Part shown: positions 59,737 to 64,000 of the stretch, one piece after another
How positions within the stretch are numbered: position 1 is the first letter of the stretch
Layout: each line of letters starts with the position of its first letter
Assembly (NCBI RefSeq): GCF_052162025.1
Contig: NZ_CP197401.1
Location: 682,001-746,000, forward strand
Direction of reading: 5' to 3'
Length of the DNA: 64,000 bases
Source of the DNA: Methylobacter sp015476545
GTDB lineage: Bacteria; Pseudomonadota; Gammaproteobacteria; Methylococcales; Methylomonadaceae
The notes under the pieces: model-generated
The model's input: the letters and a program-made list of their open reading frames with translations, nothing else
What the model was told of the DNA's origin: nothing
The model's database searches: none
Made by a program: the position numbers and the translations under genes

Positions 59737-62418
59737 TTATTGCCTTAAATCCTTAACCACGCGCACGATTTCACTATCGCCGGGAATGGCTTCGATGCTG
59801 AAGCCCAGCTTTCTCATCAGAGACAGCATGGGTTTATTGATCGCCAGCACTTCGCCCTCAAAGAAGGACATGCCCTTGTATTTGGCCGCCTGCATCAACG
59901 TTTTCATGATACGCGTGCCTATGCCCATGCCTTGGCAGTCATCGGAAACCACCAGCGCAAATTCCACGGAGTGGCCATCGGGATTCATCATATAACGGCC
60001 TACACCCAGCTCGGCAGGCATGTTGTCATGATCGGTGATGGCCACAAAGGCCATTTCCCGGTCGTAATCGATTTGCGTAAAGCGCACGATCATCTCCGGC
60101 GTCAGTTCCTGCAGCGATTGCATGAAGCGGAAATATTTGGTGCGCTCCGACAGGCGATGCACGAAATCCTTTTCCATGTCCGCGTCCTCGGGTCGAATAG
60201 GGCGGATGGTAATGTTCATGCCGTTAGGCAACTGGTAATGTTGCGTCAATTGATGCGGATAGGGATGGATCGCCATATGCGAATAAGGCATGAGCTGATG
60301 CGAGACTTCGGCCTTGATGCGCGCGTCCACGGCCATGACGCCGTGCTCGTCGACAATCAGCGGATTGATGTCCAGCTCCAGGATTTCCGGCAGTTCGCTG
60401 ACCATGATCGATATATTCAGCAACACATCAATCAGGGCTTTCATGTGGGCCGGCGGCAACTGGCGGAAAGCCTGCAAATATTTGGCCGCCTTGGTTTTGG
60501 CGATTAAATGCTCGACCATGTAGGCATTGAGCGGCGGCAGCGCGACGGCGGAATCCCGCACGATCTCAACCATGGTCCCGCCCAGGCCGAAACTGATGGC
60601 AGGGCCGAATACCGGGTCCCTGACCACGCCTACCATCAGTTCGCGGCCACTGGGTGAGCGGAACATGGGTTCGACCGTCATGCCGACTTCTGTAATCTCA
60701 GGATATTTGCGCTTGATGGCCGATTCCATTTCTGTGAAATTGCGGGAAACTTCCAGCGCGCTGTTGATATTAAGCCTGACGCCGCCAATATCGGATTTAT
60801 GGCTGAATTCGGCCATGTTGACTTTCAACACCACCGGAAACCGCAGCGTTTCAGCAGCAATCATGGCATCTTTGGCGCTGGCTACCTTGATGGTCTGTGT
60901 GACCGGAATATGGAAGGCCGCCAGTATCGCTTTCGACTCCTGCGTCGTCAAAACCTGACGGCCTTCCGACAACACGCGCTCGATAATCAGCCGTGCGCCG
61001 ATCACATCGGGATGCGCCAGTTCATCCGAAGGCGAAGGGATTTGCTTGAGCAGAATCTGGTTGCGGCTGTAGGTCGCCAAAAACGAAAAGGCATCGACCG
61101 CAACTTCCGGCGTGTTGAAATGGGCGATTTTACTGTTACCGAACAGGTTCCGGCCTTCCTGCACGCGCGCGCCGCCCGTCCAGGAAGCCAGCACCGGCTT
61201 CTGGCTGGACTTGGCGCCTTCGATAATATATTGGGCGACCTGCGTCGGATTCGTCATGGCCTGCGGCGTCAGAATGACCAGCACGCCGTCGATGTTCTTG
61301 TCTTTCAGGCAGATGTCCAGTGCCTGCTTATAACGTTCGGGCGTAGCATCGCCGAGAATGTCGATAGGGTTGGCATGCGACCAGTGCGCCGGCAGCGCCG
61401 CGTTCAACGCTTCCAGGCTTTCCGGACCCAACTCGGCCATCTTGATGCCGACATCCTCGGCGCGGTCGGTGCTCATGACGCCAGGTCCGCCGGCATTGGT
61501 GATGATCGCCAGCCGGTCCTGGCGAACTATGTAATTATTGGCCAACACGCGCGCCGCCGAGAACAGTTCGGCGATGCCGTAAACCCTGACGACGCCTGCC
61601 CGCTCAATGGCCGCATCAAAAACATTATCGCCGCCGACCAACGCGCCGGTATGCGACATGGCCGCCTTGCTGCCCGCCTCATGACGGCCGGATTTGATCA
61701 GGACTACCGGCTTCAGGCGCGCGGCGGCTTTCAGGCCGCTTAAAAAGCGGCGGGCATCGCGTATGCCTTCCACATACATCAGAATGCCGGTCGTTTTGGC
61801 GTCCATGGCCAGATAATCCAGCACCTCGCCGAAGTCGACGTCAGCGGCTGCCCCCATCGAAACTACCGTGGAAAAACCGATAGCCTGGGATTTGGCCCAG
61901 TCCAGAATAGCCGTGCAGACGGCGCCCGACTGCGACAGCAGCGCCAGCCGGCCGTCTTTGACCGGTCCCTCGCCGAAGGTCGCGTTCAGATGGCCGCTGG
62001 GCCGGACGATGCCCAGGCAGTTCGGCCCTACGATGCGGATGCCGTAACGGTGTGCGATATCGAGCACTTCCTGTTGCAGTCGCTTGCCATCAGCGCCCAG
62101 TTCGCCGAACCCTGCTGTTATGATGATGACCGAGGTGACGCCTTTTTCGCCGCATTGGCGCATGATGTCCGGCACAGCGGCGGCCGGTACTGCAATCACG
62201 ACCAGATCCAGATCTTCGGGAACGGCGATCAAATCAGGGTAGGCTTTCAAACCTAGCACCGTGTCGCGTTTGTTGTTGACCGGATACAGTCCGCCTTCAA
62301 AGCCCGCCTCCTGCATATTGAGCAGCAGGCGGTAGCCGACGCTGTTCTCGCGTTCGGATGCGCCCACGATAGCCACTGTCTTGGGCGTGAAAAAAGGGCT
62401 TAGATAGTGAGGTCCCAT
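59737..62418 (-). CDS. pat: Protein lysine acetyltransferase Pat (NDP-forming acyl-CoA synthetase-GNAT fusion)
   Basis: 893 aa. The N-terminal CoA-binding domain (VAIVGASERENSVGYRLL) is followed by succinyl-CoA synthetase-like domains (SQSGAVCTAILDWAKS; SHTGALVGGDNVFDAA; NPIDILGDA), an ATP-grasp domain (about 480-700, FPVVLKVNMAEFSHKSDIGGVRLN) and a C-terminal GNAT domain (about 730-890, DDCQGMGIGTRIMKTLM). This is the PatZ/YfiQ architecture, in which the GNAT part acetylates protein lysines (for example acetyl-CoA synthetase) and the synthetase part senses acyl-CoA. Single gene, divergent from the membrane-anchored protein at 62542. Confidence 0.93.
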   Translation of the reverse strand: MGPHYLSPFFTPKTVAIVGASERENSVGYRLLLNMQEAGFEGGLYPVNNKRDTVLGLKAYPDLIAVPEDLDLVVIAVPAAAVPDIMRQCGEKGVTSVIIITAGFGELGADGKRLQQEVLDIAHRYGIRIVGPNCLGIVRPSGHLNATFGEGPVKDGRLALLSQSGAVCTAILDWAKSQAIGFSTVVSMGAAADVDFGEVLDYLAMDAKTTGILMYVEGIRDARRFLSGLKAAARLKPVVLIKSGRHEAGSKAAMSHTGALVGGDNVFDAAIERAGVVRVYGIAELFSAARVLANNYIVRQDRLAIITNAGGPGVMSTDRAEDVGIKMAELGPESLEALNAALPAHWSHANPIDILGDATPERYKQALDICLKDKNIDGVLVILTPQAMTNPTQVAQYIIEGAKSSQKPVLASWTGGARVQEGRNLFGNSKIAHFNTPEVAVDAFSFLATYSRNQILLKQIPSPSDELAHPDVIGARLIIERVLSEGRQVLTTQESKAILAAFHIPVTQTIKVASAKDAMIAAETLRFPVVLKVNMAEFSHKSDIGGVRLNINSALEVSRNFTEMESAIKRKYPEITEVGMTVEPMFRSPSGRELMVGVVRDPVFGPAISFGLGGTMVEIVRDSAVALPPLNAYMVEHLIAKTKAAKYLQAFRQLPPAHMKALIDVLLNISIMVSELPEILELDINPLIVDEHGVMAVDARIKAEVSHQLMPYSHMAIHPYPHQLTQHYQLPNGMNITIRPIRPEDADMEKDFVHRLSERTKYFRFMQSLQELTPEMIVRFTQIDYDREMAFVAITDHDNMPAELGVGRYMMNPDGHSVEFALVVSDDCQGMGIGTRIMKTLMQAAKYKGMSFFEGEVLAINKPMLSLMRKLGFSIEAIPGDSEIVRVVKDLRQ

Positions 62419-62541
62419 ACCTGCTCCGGCGATAAGATGAAAATAACCGAAATGTTACCATTTTGCGCGCCCGGCCCAATCAAATTTTGCCGGCAGGGGC
62501 TTAGGGGAAGCCAAAAATGGTACACTGGCCTTTTTGATTGA

Positions 62542-63129
62542 ATGATGGGTATGTTGACGCGTTTGATAGCAAAGTTATTCATGGCCGCACTGTTCGGTCT
62601 TATTATGTCCGGGACCGTATTTGCGCATGCCGGCGAGCATCACAGCCAGAACTGTTTTGCCGATGTAGGCGATGCCCGGCTTCGGCTGAGCAGCTACCAG
62701 TTTCAGCCGGGGCTGGAGAACGAGCATTTTTGCCGTGTTTTCCCTGAACTCGGGCAGATCATTATCGCGGTCGAGCCACTGGAAGAAGGCCTGGAAAACA
62801 GGCAGATCGCGCTGGAATTACTGGAGCTGTCTTCATGGACAGACTGGCTTTTAAATGCCGAAAAGGCTTTTGCGGTCATCAAGCAACAGCCCGCCAGACA
62901 ATTCGGGGCAGGGCTTGTTTCGATTCAACAAACCATCGAGCAACGCGGCGTTTATGCCTTGAAAGTGATCATGCAGGACGATGCGGGCCATCTTCGGCAT
63001 CAGTATTTTGTATTTTTAGTGGGCATTCCGGTCAAGAAAATATTGGCAGTTCTAGCTGGTTTTTTATTGCTGGGGTTGGGCTTTGCCTGGAGCCGGAAAA
63101 TAGCGGCCAAAGGAGAAAGGGCGGCTTAA
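62542..63129 (+). CDS. Membrane-anchored periplasmic protein, unknown
   Basis: 195 aa. Signal peptide (ending TVFAHA), a His-rich N-terminus HAGEHHSQNCF, a periplasmic domain with two cysteines (NCFADVG and HFCRVFPE), and one C-terminal membrane span (about residues 166-184) followed by a basic tail. The predicted domain may have a beta-sandwich fold (QFQPGLENEHFCRVFPELGQIIIAVEPLE). The HAGEHH start could bind metal, but I do not recognise the family. It is not clearly in an operon. Confidence 0.7.
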   Translation: MMGMLTRLIAKLFMAALFGLIMSGTVFAHAGEHHSQNCFADVGDARLRLSSYQFQPGLENEHFCRVFPELGQIIIAVEPLEEGLENRQIALELLELSSWTDWLLNAEKAFAVIKQQPARQFGAGLVSIQQTIEQRGVYALKVIMQDDAGHLRHQYFVFLVGIPVKKILAVLAGFLLLGLGFAWSRKIAAKGERAA

Positions 63130-63230
63130 GTCGCCCCCATAGATAGGTAAGTGCAGTGTAACATTCGCGCTGCTTGTCTATCTCGATTTTATCCCAGGTC
63201 GAATGAATTCGACCCTACAACTGCGCAACA

Positions 63231-63860
63231 TCAGTTAATCAATAGCAAGGCGCGATAACGCTCCAGATCTGTTACCGTATCAAGATCCCATTGCTCCTTC
63301 AGTTCGTGATGACGAAGATGCAGTTGATTGATGCGGGCGCGGGTTTGCGCCAATACCTCCGATGTGCCCCAGGCCATGTCAGTAAACAAGTCCGGGCAGG
63401 GCCGGTTCAGGCCTATCATGACATAGCCGCCGTCTTCGGCGGGCGCCAGAATCAGGTCATGGTCTTCGCGCAATGCGGTGATGGCTTCTTCCAGATCGGC
63501 TTCGGTCAATGACGGACAATCGCAGCCTATCAGCAGGGCGTGCGGGTAATCAGCCAGCGCCGCTTCAAAGGCCAGATGCATGCGTTCGCCCAGATCGGCG
63601 CCCTGTTGCTGTTTTAGCTCCAGGTGATAAATAGCCGCCGAGGCAGTGAAGAATTCATGATCGATCGATGGCGCGCACCAAAGCTGCACCGGGCATAGCC
63701 GGCTTTGCGCCGCCAGCTTCAGCGTTCTTTGGCTGAGCTCAACATGAAGGTCGGCCGCCTGTTCGGCGGTCAATGCCGGTATCAGGCGCGTTTTGACTTG
63801 GCCCGGAATCGGCGCCTTGCAGAAGATCATCAATACGGTATCCGGGTGTTTGTAAATCAT
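63231..63860 (-). CDS. TIGR04282-family (DUF2064) glycosyltransferase
   Basis: 209 aa GT-A-like fold. N-terminal LMIFCKAPIPGQVKTRLIPALT binds the nucleotide sugar; the DxD-like metal motif is in LLIGCDCPSLTEADL; later APAEDGGYVMIGL is conserved. The family is often labelled an arsenosugar biosynthesis glycosyltransferase but is also found outside such clusters. The partial gene upstream ends four bases before this start, so they probably form an operon. Confidence 0.87.
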   Translation of the reverse strand: MIYKHPDTVLMIFCKAPIPGQVKTRLIPALTAEQAADLHVELSQRTLKLAAQSRLCPVQLWCAPSIDHEFFTASAAIYHLELKQQQGADLGERMHLAFEAALADYPHALLIGCDCPSLTEADLEEAITALREDHDLILAPAEDGGYVMIGLNRPCPDLFTDMAWGTSEVLAQTRARINQLHLRHHELKEQWDLDTVTDLERYRALLLIN

Positions 63861-63864
63861 AGGA

Positions 63865-64000
63865 TTAACCGCGTTTCAGCGGCTTGAATGGCAACAGCAA
63901 CAGGCGCGAGAAACTCAAATCCTTCGGGCGACGGTAGGCATTCAAACCAATCGGCATGGTCGTTTGCCCGAATCTGGGGTCGGGCGTATAGGTTTTGCAG
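63865..64000 (-). CDS. Unknown protein, C-terminal end (partial)
   Basis: The window ends inside this gene. The last 44 codons before TAA (63867-63865) read CKTYTPDPRFGQTTMPIGLN, AYRRPKDLSFSRLLLLPF and KPLKRG. I chose this frame over the neighbouring open one because its codon use matches adjacent genes. No family can be named from this fragment. It is four bases upstream of the glycosyltransferase and presumably co-transcribed. Confidence 0.5.
   Translation of the reverse strand, partial: CKTYTPDPRFGQTTMPIGLNAYRRPKDLSFSRLLLLPFKPLKRG

Noticed and set aside
60799..61743. 314-codon open frame on the plus strand
   Set aside because: Antisense to pat, which has full domain evidence.

Overview
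The window looks like a chromosomal segment of a gammaproteobacterium with roughly 50% GC. The gene set (duplicated glnK-amtB loci, glnA-glnL-glnG, a haem d1 cluster, polyphosphate:AMP phosphotransferase, protein acetyltransferase Pat, LpxD) would fit a Methylococcales-type methanotroph. That placement is inference, because no methane or methanol oxidation gene lies in the window.

Layout. 1-5.2 kb: the end of a GNAT acetyltransferase, a hybrid sensor kinase and a CheB-CheR-PAS fusion (minus strand). 6-7.9 kb: pdxA-rsmA. 7.9-12.5 kb: an EmrB/EmrA efflux pair, a divergent TetR regulator with a clear palindromic operator, and a TolC-like outer-membrane partner. 12.54-13.58 kb: a complete IS630-family element with TA flanks. 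13.7-15.2 kb: a di-haem peroxidase. 15.85-25.6 kb: a nitrogen block with glnG, glnL, glnA, a porin and two glnK-amtB pairs; the first pair has a textbook sigma-54 promoter and an NtrC site. 25.7-29.3 kb: a large AsmA-like DUF748 protein and a small secreted protein.

29.3-35.95 kb: a haem d1/nitrite-reductase operon in the order nirS-like, nirM-like, nirC, nirF, nirD, nirL, nirG, nirH, nirJ. It reads from an FNR/Dnr-type box placed as in a class II activated promoter. A TauE/SafE permease and a persulfide-dioxygenase-like protein lie just upstream on the same strand. 37.9-39.2 kb: gltA. 39.3-42.4 kb: a gene-poor stretch with small genes (including one below 60 codons), an IS5-family transposase remnant and an imperfect direct repeat. 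42.4-48.9 kb: an orphan C-A-T-C-A-T non-ribosomal peptide synthetase whose first condensation domain is broken by a one-base frameshift. 49.3-49.8 kb: an IS6-family remnant and an Mpo1-like (DUF962) gene interrupted by an amber codon. 50-64 kb is mostly housekeeping: purE-purK, nhaR-like, hpf, a DUF2380 protein, lpxD, pap, two DUF4398 lipoproteins (one with OmpA), pat, a small membrane-anchored protein and a TIGR04282-type glycosyltransferase.

The parts most worth following are: the d1 protein, whose propeller differs from classical NirS; two paralogous 57-64 aa single-membrane-span microproteins sharing a D-x-F-W-L-Y-[VI]-G-G-I motif; the decaying NRPS island bracketed by transposase remnants; and the far-upstream NtrC-like half sites of the glnK promoter. 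No tRNA, rRNA or CRISPR array was seen.
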